13,619 nucleotides of DNA from Candidatus Saccharimonadota bacterium (GCA_017421685.1 JAFOHW010000060.1:1-13619), one strand, 5' to 3'. Counted from the first letter of the stretch, positions 1 through 7,627 are shown. Numbers and translations: made by a program. Notes: generated by a model from the letters alone, not told the origin.

Positions 1-1917
1 AATTCCTCCATCATTCACCCCTAATGGAGTCATTCTTTCGTTATTGTAAATTGTAAATCTAGCCAGTGCCGAACCTTTATTAATGGTTCTAGATCCAGAA
101 TCATTAAGGGTAGTATTCTTTTCGATAAAATCAATAAAACCAGGATCATTAAAAGGATCATCCAACGTGGAAGTATCGAACGCTATAATTTCAGAGCAAT
201 GCACCGTACCGACGGCCCCGATTGTTTCGTATGTTTCGCAGTTACCGTAATTAGTTAAAAATCCCTCGCTCCCATCAGCGTAAGATGTTGGCAGTAATGA
301 TAAAACCGAATTATTTGTTGCGAGTACAATAGAACTCATTCCAGAAAATACTGATCCCCTGAAGGGTTTTAAGCTCATTGCCAAATTATGAATAATTGAA
401 CCTAAAAATGTATTTTTAGAAGTTACATCAAAAGGACTTCTATTTAATCTATCTGCCTTTGAATCCATTGCGAGTATACTCGTGTTTAAGCGTGCATATT
501 TTGTAACTGCTTCCGAGTCACCGGCTGTCCCGCCACTCTTTTTAGCTAATTCTTTACCAACATTAACCGCACCCTCAACTAGCATTTCTCCTGCCCCAAT
601 TCCATTTATTGTTTCATAAGAATTATTTACTAACGAGCTTGAGACTGTTGGTGCTACTAGGTTAAGTAGCTCTGTCGAGGCTGTCTCGACACCAGAAGAA
701 ATAAGCCGCCCAATTGAACCTTTAATATTTGAGGTTGTTGATGCGACCGTATTACTAATCGCCCCACCACTATTATTAACTCCTAAACGATTTTCTATTG
801 TCCTTAAAATTCTATCAGACGAGTAATTTTCTGCTTTTTCGGTATCAACTTTACTCCCGGTTAAGACCGCATATAGACTCGGTGAATCCATTGCGGTTCC
901 ATTAGTTTTTATAATTTCCCCAGTATTAATATCGACGACTTCATTTTCTGATTCCTTGAATAAGAAATTCATCGCTTCATTAATTTCTGATTCGTTTCCC
1001 TTCCCTGCCTTCATTTTGCTAATATTTTCCATAAAAACTAAGAAGAATAAACTAGAGCGTTGCTCTTTTGATATCGTATCAGCGACTTTAAGTGTATCGG
1101 CGGAATTTAAGGCTGACTGCTCCCCTGATTCGGCAGGATTTTTTTGAATCACTTCGCTAATGAAACTACCTGTCTCGGAATCAGAGTTCACACCCGCTCC
1201 ATTTTCTCCGTACTCATAATAAGTAACCTCCCTACCTGTTCTTTCGTCGATTTTCTTTTTTTCTTGCCTTGATACACTATTTATATTTACATCACTCCCT
1301 TTTCCGAGTTTAGACTCCATCACATCCTCAAGATTATTGTTACCAGTATAATTATTCCGACTTGTCCCGATTTTCTTAAAAACCTCTTCAGCCGATTCAT
1401 CATAATAATAAGCTGCTCTAGAGTAGGTTGCAAGATTAAAAGCATTGTAGAGATTTACGTTATGGTTGACTTCATTTATAAAATTATCAGCCGTAATGAT
1501 ATTATCCCCAATCTTCAAAACTAGTTCTCCGTTCGTCTCGTTTCCTTCGATAAATTCTCCATCTTCAAGATATCCAACCAAGACTCCTTGCCCCTTTAAG
1601 ATACTAACCGTATTAGTAGGTAACTTTCCGGATTCTAGAGCCTGCTGAAAAACAATTTCTTTACTTCGAACCGCATCCGCATACTGGACATCCGTTTCTT
1701 CAATTAACCTCTCGGAAATCGCTGATGGAATCATGTTCCCTGTTCCAAAAATAACTGTAACAAGTATAATTACAGCCGTAATAAAACCAATCACTAAGAA
1801 AGAACCTTTTCCTTTTAATGTTTTTTCTTTTATATTTTTGCCAGATACACTGGAAATAATTTGGTTATTTTTGAGAGCCGAGTTCTCGCTCGACCTTAGA
1901 ACATCCTCAGCCAACAT
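1..1917 (-). CDS. Large membrane-anchored protein, N-terminal 639 codons (partial, runs off left edge)
   Basis: I read an uninterrupted frame on the minus strand from ATG at 1917 to the window edge, so the C-terminus is missing. Residues 1-38 are polar and cytoplasmic-looking (start MLAEDVLRSSENSALKNNQ, with a Lys/Gly cluster at 27-38). Residues 39-58 form one strong transmembrane segment (FLVIGFITAVIILVTVIFG). The rest is a long, Asn/Ser/Thr/Gly-rich region, probably outside the membrane. Recognisable blocks include FKKIGTSRNNY, GEMLVEGAVNVGKELAKKSG and ADRLNRSPFD / SKNTFLGSI (around residues 488-510). I remember these from large, uncharacterised Saccharibacteria proteins that I associate loosely with type IV secretion or pilus-like clusters; this is memory, not a search. 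No enzyme motif is visible. The gene is divergent from the methyltransferase gene, and its TGTTATAAT promoter ends 9 bases before the start codon. Function unknown. Confidence 0.85.
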   Translation of the reverse strand, partial: MLAEDVLRSSENSALKNNQIISSVSGKNIKEKTLKGKGSFLVIGFITAVIILVTVIFGTGNMIPSAISERLIEETDVQYADAVRSKEIVFQQALESGKLPTNTVSILKGQGVLVGYLEDGEFIEGNETNGELVLKIGDNIITADNFINEVNHNVNLYNAFNLATYSRAAYYYDESAEEVFKKIGTSRNNYTGNNNLEDVMESKLGKGSDVNINSVSRQEKKKIDERTGREVTYYEYGENGAGVNSDSETGSFISEVIQKNPAESGEQSALNSADTLKVADTISKEQRSSLFFLVFMENISKMKAGKGNESEINEAMNFLFKESENEVVDINTGEIIKTNGTAMDSPSLYAVLTGSKVDTEKAENYSSDRILRTIENRLGVNNSGGAISNTVASTTSNIKGSIGRLISSGVETASTELLNLVAPTVSSSLVNNSYETINGIGAGEMLVEGAVNVGKELAKKSGGTAGDSEAVTKYARLNTSILAMDSKADRLNRSPFDVTSKNTFLGSIIHNLAMSLKPFRGSVFSGMSSIVLATNNSVLSLLPTSYADGSEGFLTNYGNCETYETIGAVGTVHCSEIIAFDTSTLDDPFNDPGFIDFIEKNTTLNDSGSRTINKGSALARFTIYNNERMTPLGVNDGGI

Positions 1918-1926
1918 AATAAATAA

Positions 1927-1935
1927 ATTATAACA
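1927..1935 (-). promoter_or_regulatory. Extended -10 promoter of the large membrane protein gene
   Basis: On the minus strand the sequence reads TGT-TATAAT, then TTATTTATT, then ATG. With the usual 5-9 base gap between the -10 hexamer and the transcription start, the mRNA would begin 0-4 bases before the start codon, so no Shine-Dalgarno site can fit. A weak -35-like TTTACT lies 16 bases upstream of the hexamer. Confidence 0.75.
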
Positions 1936-1960
1936 TACAACCTTAAAAAGTAAAGAAACG

Positions 1961-1969
1961 TGGTATAAT
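1961..1969 (+). promoter_or_regulatory. Extended -10 promoter overlapping the upstream ATG of the methyltransferase gene
   Basis: TGG-TATAAT is followed by 7 bases (GGACGGA) and then ATG at 1977. An upstream in-frame ATG at 1968 shares its first two bases with the hexamer, so it lies upstream of the predicted transcript start. The promoter therefore decides for 1977 as the start codon and implies a leaderless mRNA. Confidence 0.75.
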
Positions 1970-1976
1970 GGACGGA

Positions 1977-3125
1977 ATGATTAAGATAGAGAAAATTATC
2001 CCTGGCGGACAAGGTTTAGGCACAAACGAGGACGGGAAAAAGCTCTTTTTTTGGAACGCCTTACCGGGGGAAATCGTCGACGAATATATAATCACAAAAA
2101 AGAAATCCCATTATTCTGAAGCGATTGCGACAAAAATTAATCATATCTCTAAGTATCGCGTTAACCCGAAAGACGACTGTTTTCTCTCAACCTCCCCTTG
2201 GCAAATTATGGATTATGATTATGAATTAGAATTGAAACAAGAACTAGTAGTTGAAATTTTCCGCGAACATCATATTAATATAGAAACCCCCGAAATTTTT
2301 ACAGACTTCAAAGATTATTATTACCGAAACAAGATGGAGTATTCTCTTTACTGGGATAATGAAGAAAATAAAATAGAACTTGCCTTTCATTCTCGTGGCA
2401 CTCACCGAAAGACCCCAATAAAAACCTCTTCCCTCGAACGACCAGAAATATTTCAGTTTGCTAAAAAAGTTGTCGCCGACCTTAATAATAGGCATGAAGA
2501 AGCTAGAAAATATCAATCTCTTCTCTTGAGATGCAATCAGTTAGGAGAAGTTTCTGGTGGTCTCTATGAAAATCATCAACCTCACCCGGTTTTTAAAAAT
2601 TTATCCGATAAAATTCTAAATAAAACCTATTCATATTCCCCAAATGGTTTTTTCCAAGTTAATCTCCCGGTCTACGAGATGGCTCTAAAAGAAATTAAAA
2701 AACATCTTAAAACTGAAAAGATTTTAGATCTCTATGCTGGTGTTGGTACTATTGGTCTTTCAGTTGCCTCCGATCGCGATTTAACTTTAGTTGAAGTTGA
2801 TAAATTTGCTTTTAATGAATTAAAGAAAAATTGCGAAGGATTAGCTAAACCATTCTTATCTAAGTCTGAAGAAGCTCTTAAATTTATTTCCCCAGATGAA
2901 ACTGTAATTCTCGATCCTCCTCGCGCTGGCTGTGATAAAAAATTGATTGAAAAAATTCTAGAAAAAACTCCAGAAAGAATTATTTATTTATCATGTAACC
3001 CAGCAACTCAAGCCCGGGATATAAAACTCCTTCTGGAAAAATATGAAATCAACCATATAAAAATCTATAATTTTTTTCCTCATACTCCCCATATTGAAAA
3101 TTTGGTCATCCTAGAGAGAGATTAA
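1977..3125 (+). CDS. TrmA/RlmCD-family RNA (uracil-5-)-methyltransferase
   Basis: This enzyme should transfer a methyl group from S-adenosylmethionine to C5 of a uridine in 23S rRNA or tRNA. The N-terminal 55 residues or so look like a TRAM RNA-binding domain (IPGGQGLGTN...NALPGE). The methylase core has the SAM-binding motif LDLYAGVGTIGL (residues 250-261), DPPRAG (313-318), the catalytic Cys340 in YLSCNPATQARD, and the catalytic Glu374 in PHTPHIENLVILER near the C-terminus. In family members with a 4Fe-4S cluster the region after TRAM carries a cysteine cluster; here only one Cys remains (DDCFLSTSPWQ), so it looks cluster-free. The length of 382 residues is at the short end for the family. 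The start at 1977 is chosen because the alternative ATG at 1968 lies inside the promoter hexamer. Sequence alone does not separate RlmC, RlmD, RlmCD and TrmA targets. Confidence 0.9.
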   Translation: MIKIEKIIPGGQGLGTNEDGKKLFFWNALPGEIVDEYIITKKKSHYSEAIATKINHISKYRVNPKDDCFLSTSPWQIMDYDYELELKQELVVEIFREHHINIETPEIFTDFKDYYYRNKMEYSLYWDNEENKIELAFHSRGTHRKTPIKTSSLERPEIFQFAKKVVADLNNRHEEARKYQSLLLRCNQLGEVSGGLYENHQPHPVFKNLSDKILNKTYSYSPNGFFQVNLPVYEMALKEIKKHLKTEKILDLYAGVGTIGLSVASDRDLTLVEVDKFAFNELKKNCEGLAKPFLSKSEEALKFISPDETVILDPPRAGCDKKLIEKILEKTPERIIYLSCNPATQARDIKLLLEKYEINHIKIYNFFPHTPHIENLVILERD

Positions 3126-3203
3126 TTAATAGCTTTAGGTTAATTGATTTTTAAAAAATCATCAAAACCAACCGACAATTATACGAAAAAAAATCCAAAT
3201 TTA

Positions 3204-3212
3204 TGATAGAAT
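3204..3212 (+). promoter_or_regulatory. Extended -10 promoter of tRNA-Ser(GGA)
   Basis: TGA-TAGAAT ends 11 bases before the first tRNA base, placing the transcript start a few bases upstream of the mature 5' end. It has the same TGN-hexamer layout as the protein gene promoters here. Confidence 0.55.
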
Positions 3213-3223
3213 AGTTCTAATGA

Positions 3224-3313
3224 GGAAAGGTGGCCGAGTGGTTTAAGGCGCACGCTTGGAAAGCGTGTAAACTCGCAAGGGTTTCGCAGGTTCGAATCCT
3301 GTCCTTTCCGCCA
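3224..3313 (+). tRNA. tRNA-Ser(GGA)
   Basis: The acceptor stem GGAAAGG pairs fully with CCTTTCC at the 3' end, followed by discriminator G and an encoded CCA. The anticodon arm is CACGC-TTGGAAA-GCGTG, giving anticodon GGA (serine codons UCC/UCU). A long extra arm between the anticodon and T arms makes it class II, as expected for serine. The T loop TTCGAAT is canonical. The genomic CCA is present, as in the other two tRNAs of the window. Confidence 0.97.
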
Positions 3314-3336
3314 AAATAATTGTATTTATAAAAAAG

Positions 3337-3359
3337 TTCGAAAAGCTCTGCTTTTCGAA
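3337..3359 (+). repeat. 10-bp hairpin downstream of tRNA-Ser(GGA)
   Basis: TTCGAAAAGC (3337-3346) and GCTTTTCGAA (3350-3359) are perfect reverse complements around a 3-base loop TCT. There is no following T-run, so it is not a classic intrinsic terminator. It may stabilise or help process the tRNA 3' trailer. Confidence 0.6.
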
Positions 3360-3371
3360 GTGTACTGAGAA

Positions 3372-3409
3372 TTAAAATATTATTAAAATTTATTTTAATA
3401 ATATTTTAA
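3372..3409. repeat. 18-bp perfect AT-only inverted repeat
   Basis: 3372-3389 and 3392-3409 are exact reverse complements separated by two bases (TT). All 36 arm bases are A or T. The repeat could extrude as a cruciform or act as a bidirectional transcription end between tRNA-Ser and the exporter operon. The flanks also have short complementary pieces: GTGT near 3360 with ACAC near 3418, and AAAAGCTC at 3341-3348 with GAGCTTTT at 3437-3444. The whole of 3337-3446 could therefore be one nested structure. No gene is seen in 3314-3513. Confidence 0.65.
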
Positions 3410-3451
3410 GACGAAGGACACAAGAAACGAAGTTTTGAGCTTTTTTAAATA

Positions 3452-3528
3452 TGATATTTAGGTGGCCCTAAAGGTCCAGGATTGCCAATCCTACCCCCTT
3501 TCAATAAAACTACATGGAGCAAACCAAA
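3452..3528 (+). promoter_or_regulatory. Leader region of the ABC exporter operon
   Basis: A weak TGA-TATTTA (3452-3460) is the best -10-like element. It is followed by two small stem-loops: TGG/CCA plus CC/GG (3463-3478) and AGGATT-GCC-AATCCT (3478-3492), which overlap by one base, then a pyrimidine run. Unlike the leaderless genes nearby, this operon has a leader of roughly 60 bases. GGAG at 3517-3520 lies 9 bases before ATG 3529 and can serve as its ribosome site. Confidence 0.35.
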
Positions 3529-4365
3529 ATGAGCGAAAATATTTTAATAGAACTAAAAGGATTAACGAAACGATATGGTTACGGCGATACTGAATCTTTC
3601 GCTCTTAAGGATTTTGACTTAACTATTAAACGCGGTGAATTCATCATGATTATGGGTCCTTCCGGATGTGGAAAAACAACCCTTTTGAATATTATAGGTC
3701 TTTTAGATCGTGCGACTTATGGGGAATATATCCTAAACGGTGAAAATGTTGCCGGAATCTCCGCTCGTCGCCAAGCTCGTCTTCGTGCTAAAAAGATTGG
3801 CTTTGTTTTTCAAAACTTTAACCTTATCGAAGATCTTTCTATTCTTGAGAATGTCGCTCTTCCTCTAGTTTATACTGGCTATTCGAAGACCGCAAGACTT
3901 AAAAACGCCTCCTCGGCCCTGAAAAGATTTCATCTTCAAGAACGAGAATATTATTTCCCTTATCAGCTTTCTGGCGGACAACAACAGCGCGTCGCTATCG
4001 CTAGAGCTATAGTTGGAAATCCTGAAATTATCCTCGCCGATGAGCCTACGGGAAATCTTGACTCCCGTTCATCACATATCGTCATGGAGGAACTTAAAGC
4101 TATTCACGAAGAAGGAAATACTATTATTATGGTGACTCATAACCCAGCCTTGACCGTCTATGCGACTCGAGTCATTAATATGTTGGATGGACAAATCGAC
4201 ACCGACGTTAAAACTGTTGCCGACGCTAACCTTCCTCAGCCAATCAGTGTAAAAATAAAGCGAAAAAAGAAAGAGACTGAAACTGTAGAAATTATTACTC
4301 CTGAAAATGACGATGAGGAAAAGAATAAGGAAGAAAAGAAACATAAGAAGGGTAGGAGGAAATAA
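3529..4365 (+). CDS. MacB/LolD-type ABC transporter ATPase with Lys/Glu-rich tail
   Basis: This is the nucleotide-binding subunit of an ABC exporter; it works at the inner membrane face with the permease encoded next. Counted from the upstream ATG at 3514, it shows Walker A GPSGCGKT (48-55), Q-loop Q100, signature LSGGQ (152-156), Walker B IILADEP (172-178) and switch His209. The DEPTGNLDS stretch is typical of the MacB/LolD/FtsE group. I prefer ATG 3529 because GGAG lies 9 bases upstream, while ATG 3514 has no ribosome site; the difference is five residues. After the ATPase core, about 45 residues form a highly charged, Lys/Glu-rich tail (KIKRKKKE ... [14 protein letters not shown]), not part of the usual domain. 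Only 2 bases separate this gene from the permease, so the two are cotranscribed. The substrate cannot be told from sequence. Confidence 0.93.
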   Translation: MSENILIELKGLTKRYGYGDTESFALKDFDLTIKRGEFIMIMGPSGCGKTTLLNIIGLLDRATYGEYILNGENVAGISARRQARLRAKKIGFVFQNFNLIEDLSILENVALPLVYTGYSKTARLKNASSALKRFHLQEREYYFPYQLSGGQQQRVAIARAIVGNPEIILADEPTGNLDSRSSHIVMEELKAIHEEGNTIIMVTHNPALTVYATRVINMLDGQIDTDVKTVADANLPQPISVKIKRKKKETETVEIITPENDDEEKNKEEKKHKKGRRK

Positions 4366-4367
4366 AA

Positions 4368-5600
4368 ATGGCACTACTTTTAAGAACTCACTATAAATTA
4401 GCGAAAGCTTCTATCCGGGAAAATAGAACTCGCTCTTTTCTAACCTGTCTTGGTATTGCTATCGGAGTAGCAAGCATTATTCTTATTCTCTCTCTCATGG
4501 GTGGAATATCAAACCTCGTTAAAAGTGAAGTAAGTGAAATCGGCTCTGATTTAATTGTCGTGCGACCGATCTCAACTAAGGATTCCATAACGAACATCGT
4601 CGAAGAACTAACCTCTGCAAACTCTTTCCAAAAAAGCAATCTATCTGTCGCTGATGTGAAAACGATAAAGAAAGTTGAAGGGATTTCCGCCGTCGCCCCG
4701 ATTGCTGTCTCTACTAATACAGTGGCTTCAGAAAAAAATACCTTTTCCTCTGTTCCGGTCCTTGGAACAAATTTAGACTTTATTAAAATTGAACCCCTCG
4801 CCCTCCGTTATGGCGCATTTCTGACAGAGAACAATGAGGGTAATTCTGTTGTTCTTGGACATACTTTATCCCTCGCTCTATTTAATACAATTAACAGTAC
4901 CGTCGGTAAAACCGTAACAATTATGGGTGAAAAATTTATGGTTGTTGGCGTCCTTGATTCAATTGATAAATCAATCAACTTTGATAATGTTGATTTCGAT
5001 AATGCTCTGATTATGGATATTAATGCCCTCGATAAAATAACTGGCTCAACCCAAATCCAGCAGATCAATATTAAAGCGAATAATACCGATAGCTTACCAA
5101 AAATTTCCGAAGATATTGAAAGTGCGCTCGTGAATCAAAAACTTGGTGATAAAAATTTCTCTGTTTCGTATGGAGATAAAATAACCCACCCTGCTAGTTC
5201 CCTCTTTATGATTGTTTCTGGTATGTTAACTCTAGTCGCGATGATATCGTTAGTCGTTGGCGGTATTGGAGTAATGAACATCATGCTAGTTTCTGTATCA
5301 GAACGAAATCATGAAATTGGTATACGTAAAGCCGTCGGGGCTTCAAGTCGTAATATTCTTATGCAATTCTTATTCGAGGCTTTAATTTTATCTATCTTAG
5401 GTGGAATTCTCGGTCTAATATTAGGATACGTCCTTGCCTTTATTATCTCGACTATAACTCCTTTCGCCCCGCACATTAGCTTGGGTATAATCTTAGTAAC
5501 CTTCTTAACAACCCTAGTCGTTGGAATTATTTTTGGCATTTATCCAGCCTTGAAGGCCGCCTCGAAAAACCCAATTGATTCCCTGAAACATTATCGCTAG
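4368..5600 (+). CDS. MacB-like ABC transporter permease (FtsX domain)
   Basis: This is the membrane subunit paired with the preceding ATPase. It has the MacB layout: one N-terminal transmembrane segment (about 22-44, FLTCLGIAIGVASIILILSL), an extracytoplasmic domain of roughly 230 residues (47-275), and three C-terminal membrane segments (about 279-308, 333-363 and 371-394) forming the FtsX domain. The conserved ATPase-coupling stretch EIGIRKAVGA sits at 316-325. The length of 410 is typical for the two-gene version, in which ATPase and permease are separate. A strong AGGAGG (4354-4359) lies 8 bases before the ATG, in contrast to the leaderless genes. No MacA-type adaptor or outer-membrane partner is present, fitting a monoderm-like envelope. 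Likely roles are export of a peptide, lipid or lipoprotein-related compound. Confidence 0.92.
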   Translation: MALLLRTHYKLAKASIRENRTRSFLTCLGIAIGVASIILILSLMGGISNLVKSEVSEIGSDLIVVRPISTKDSITNIVEELTSANSFQKSNLSVADVKTIKKVEGISAVAPIAVSTNTVASEKNTFSSVPVLGTNLDFIKIEPLALRYGAFLTENNEGNSVVLGHTLSLALFNTINSTVGKTVTIMGEKFMVVGVLDSIDKSINFDNVDFDNALIMDINALDKITGSTQIQQINIKANNTDSLPKISEDIESALVNQKLGDKNFSVSYGDKITHPASSLFMIVSGMLTLVAMISLVVGGIGVMNIMLVSVSERNHEIGIRKAVGASSRNILMQFLFEALILSILGGILGLILGYVLAFIISTITPFAPHISLGIILVTFLTTLVVGIIFGIYPALKAASKNPIDSLKHYR

Positions 5601-5609
5601 TGATATAAT
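5601..5609 (+). promoter_or_regulatory. Extended -10 promoter of the MurE-like gene
   Basis: TGA-TATAAT starts right after the permease stop codon (TAG, 5598-5600) and ends 6 bases before ATG 5616, predicting a leaderless mRNA. A second overlapping TATAAT (5609-5614) is too close to the ATG to be the main hexamer. Confidence 0.75.
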
Positions 5610-5615
5610 ATAATC

Positions 5616-6866
5616 ATGAAGAAATTATTAGAGAAGTTACCATTTTACAATTCGTTAGTTTTACCATATCATTTTTCCCAATCTATTGTCGCAAATTTAA
5701 AGTATAAATCTCCAGGTAAAAAACTTCGCATTATCGGTGTAACCGGGACAAACGGTAAAACTACAACCAGTTTTATGATTTGGAATATGTTAAATAAAGC
5801 CGGCCATAAAACCGGTATTATGACGACTGTAGCTTACGGTATAGATAAGTTAGAGCCCGAACTCGGCCACATGACTACCGTGGATGCTTTTACTTTAAAT
5901 AAGCGCATTTCCGAAATAAAAGAGAAAGGCGCCGAATTTCTTGTTCTAGAGATAACCTCTCATGCTCTCGCTGAATTTAGGACTTTGGGCATTCCGGTAG
6001 AAATCGCAGTCTTTACGAATTTAACTCATGATCATCTCGATTATCATAAAACCGTTGAAAATTACCGTAATGCAAAAGGAAAATTGTTCAAAAAGGCCAA
6101 ATTTAGTATTCTAAATGCCGACGATAAGGCGACGGAATATTATAAAACTATTGCGAAAGATTATATCACGTATGGTATAAAAAACGGCGAATATAAAGCT
6201 GAAAAAATCCAGCTATCGGTCTCAGGCGTAAAATATTTATATCATGACATGAATATTGAAACGAAAATTCCTGGAAAATTTAATGTCTATAATTCTCTTG
6301 CTACCGTCTTAGTTGGTGAAAGACTAGGACTAACAAAAGACGAAATCGAAGTCGGAATTAGTTCTCTGACTGAGGTAGAAGGACGTATGAATATTATTGA
6401 TGAAGGACAACCTTTCACGGTCATCGTCGATTATGCCCACGCCCCCGATGCTCTAGAAAAAGTCTTCGAATCCATAAAGGGACATAAAGGCAGAATCATC
6501 TCCCTTCATGGCGGAGCCGGTCGTCGCGACCCCTCAACTCGTCCTATAAGAGGCGAAATTCTTGCCAAAAATTCTGATCTCGTCATAATTACCGAAGATG
6601 ATTCCCGCGACGAAGACCCCGAAAAAATCGCCGAAGGTTTCATTGAGGGGGCTAAAAAGGCCGGAAAAATTCTCGGTAAGAATCTAATAAAAGAATTAGA
6701 TCGTGAAAAAGCAATTAAAATCGCCCTAGACTCAGCTAAGAAGGGTGATCTCGTCTTGATTCTTGGGAAAGGCCACGAAAAAACCATTCTCCGCGCTGAC
6801 GGACCGCACGATTTTGAAGATATAAAAGTTGTAAAGAAAATTCTTAAAGCTAAAAAGAAATCATAA
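5616..6866 (+). CDS. MurE-like Mur ligase with shortened N-terminal domain
   Basis: MurE-type ligases add the third amino acid to UDP-MurNAc-dipeptide using ATP in the cytoplasm. The central domain has the P-loop GTNGKTT (44-50), LEITSHAL (111-118), TNLTHDHLDYH (134-144), and Lys154 in NAKGKLF, the position of the carbamylated lysine. The C-terminal domain shows VDYAHAPDALE, GGAGRRDPSTRPIRG and GKGHEK. In place of the substrate motif DNPR...EDP it reads DDSRDEDP, so the specificity (lysine, mDAP or another amino acid) cannot be assigned. Full-length MurE has an N-terminal UDP-MurNAc-binding domain of about 90-100 residues; here only about 37 residues precede the core strand, so that domain is absent or strongly reduced. 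The promoter lies directly against the start. It converges on a related degenerate gene with 5 bases between the stops. Confidence 0.88.
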   Translation: MKKLLEKLPFYNSLVLPYHFSQSIVANLKYKSPGKKLRIIGVTGTNGKTTTSFMIWNMLNKAGHKTGIMTTVAYGIDKLEPELGHMTTVDAFTLNKRISEIKEKGAEFLVLEITSHALAEFRTLGIPVEIAVFTNLTHDHLDYHKTVENYRNAKGKLFKKAKFSILNADDKATEYYKTIAKDYITYGIKNGEYKAEKIQLSVSGVKYLYHDMNIETKIPGKFNVYNSLATVLVGERLGLTKDEIEVGISSLTEVEGRMNIIDEGQPFTVIVDYAHAPDALEKVFESIKGHKGRIISLHGGAGRRDPSTRPIRGEILAKNSDLVIITEDDSRDEDPEKIAEGFIEGAKKAGKILGKNLIKELDREKAIKIALDSAKKGDLVLILGKGHEKTILRADGPHDFEDIKVVKKILKAKKKS

Positions 6867-6871
6867 AAGAA

Positions 6872-7618
6872 TTACTCAGGCAAATATTCCGCTATACCAT
6901 CGATAATTTTTTCAGAATTAATCTCTAGCGCGTAAGCAATAGCTGTAGCGCAGGCCATATATGAAACCGCTGTTTCCCCGGGGACGAACGTCGCGACAGA
7001 ATAAACCTCAGAATTAATCGAAAGAGTCGCTTCGGTTCCCTTAGAATAGAGTTTAGAATTTAAAACCCTAACATCGGACCCTCCTTGACCAAAAGTAATT
7101 GTCTTTTTTGTTCCCTTAAATTCTTTAAATGTGTCGTAATTCATGTCATCATGATTCAAAATCACAATTTCTGGCTTCATATCAAACAAAGTCTTTTCAT
7201 TATCTAAATATTCTTTCGGTTCCATATCTTTAAGTCCGGCAGTAACGAAATTTGTCATCGCTGCAACCGTAACGGGTAATCCATAAAAAACATTATCCCT
7301 TAAACCTTCTGCTGGGACTGTAACGATAACGTAGTTAGCCCCTGCCTTCCAGGCATCGCTTAAAAATTTGTGGAGCATTCCGAGTTTAAATGGCTGGTCT
7401 GAGGCTAAAACTGCAACCTGCTCTCCCGACGCTCTTAGAATTTCGTGTACATAGTGCGCAACGGTAGTTTTCCCAGTAGTACCAGTAATCGCAACCAACT
7501 TCATATCTTTCATCGGATTACCGTAATAGGACTTCAAGACTTTCGCTTTGATTTTTTGGGACTTAGATTTTAACCCACCTTTTCTATTTTTGCTTCGGTT
7601 ATTCTTTTCCCTCTCCAT
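6872..7618 (-). CDS. Stand-alone Mur-ligase central-domain paralogue, probably catalytically altered
   Basis: After a basic 30-residue N-terminus the protein follows the central ATPase fold of Mur ligases: P-loop GTTGKTT (46-52), then a line-up with the neighbouring MurE-like protein through AAMTNFVTAGLKDM (119-132), YLDNEKTLF (137-145) and VILNHDD (152-158). The MurE segment TNLTHDHLDYH is here TNFVTAGLKDM, so the conserved histidines are gone, and the position of the carbamylated lysine carries Glu141. It ends at EYLPE, where other Mur ligases continue into the C-terminal domain, so both flanking domains are missing at 248 residues. It probably still binds ATP but is unlikely to be an ordinary ligase; a regulatory, scaffold or new ligase role is possible. 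It is tail-to-tail with the MurE-like gene, which suggests an old duplication. Confidence 0.8.
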   Translation of the reverse strand: MEREKNNRSKNRKGGLKSKSQKIKAKVLKSYYGNPMKDMKLVAITGTTGKTTVAHYVHEILRASGEQVAVLASDQPFKLGMLHKFLSDAWKAGANYVIVTVPAEGLRDNVFYGLPVTVAAMTNFVTAGLKDMEPKEYLDNEKTLFDMKPEIVILNHDDMNYDTFKEFKGTKKTITFGQGGSDVRVLNSKLYSKGTEATLSINSEVYSVATFVPGETAVSYMACATAIAYALEINSEKIIDGIAEYLPE

Positions 7619-7627
7619 AATAATCTT

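Noticed and set aside
956..1933. Short plus-strand frames (956-1147, 1466-1648, 1733-1933)
   Set aside because: They lie opposite the continuous minus-strand gene that fills 1-1917 and have no start signals.
3142..3163. Stem-loop TGATTTTT/AAAAAATCA after the methyltransferase gene
   Set aside because: Only A-T pairs in most of the stem and no following T-run on the plus strand; too weak to call a terminator.
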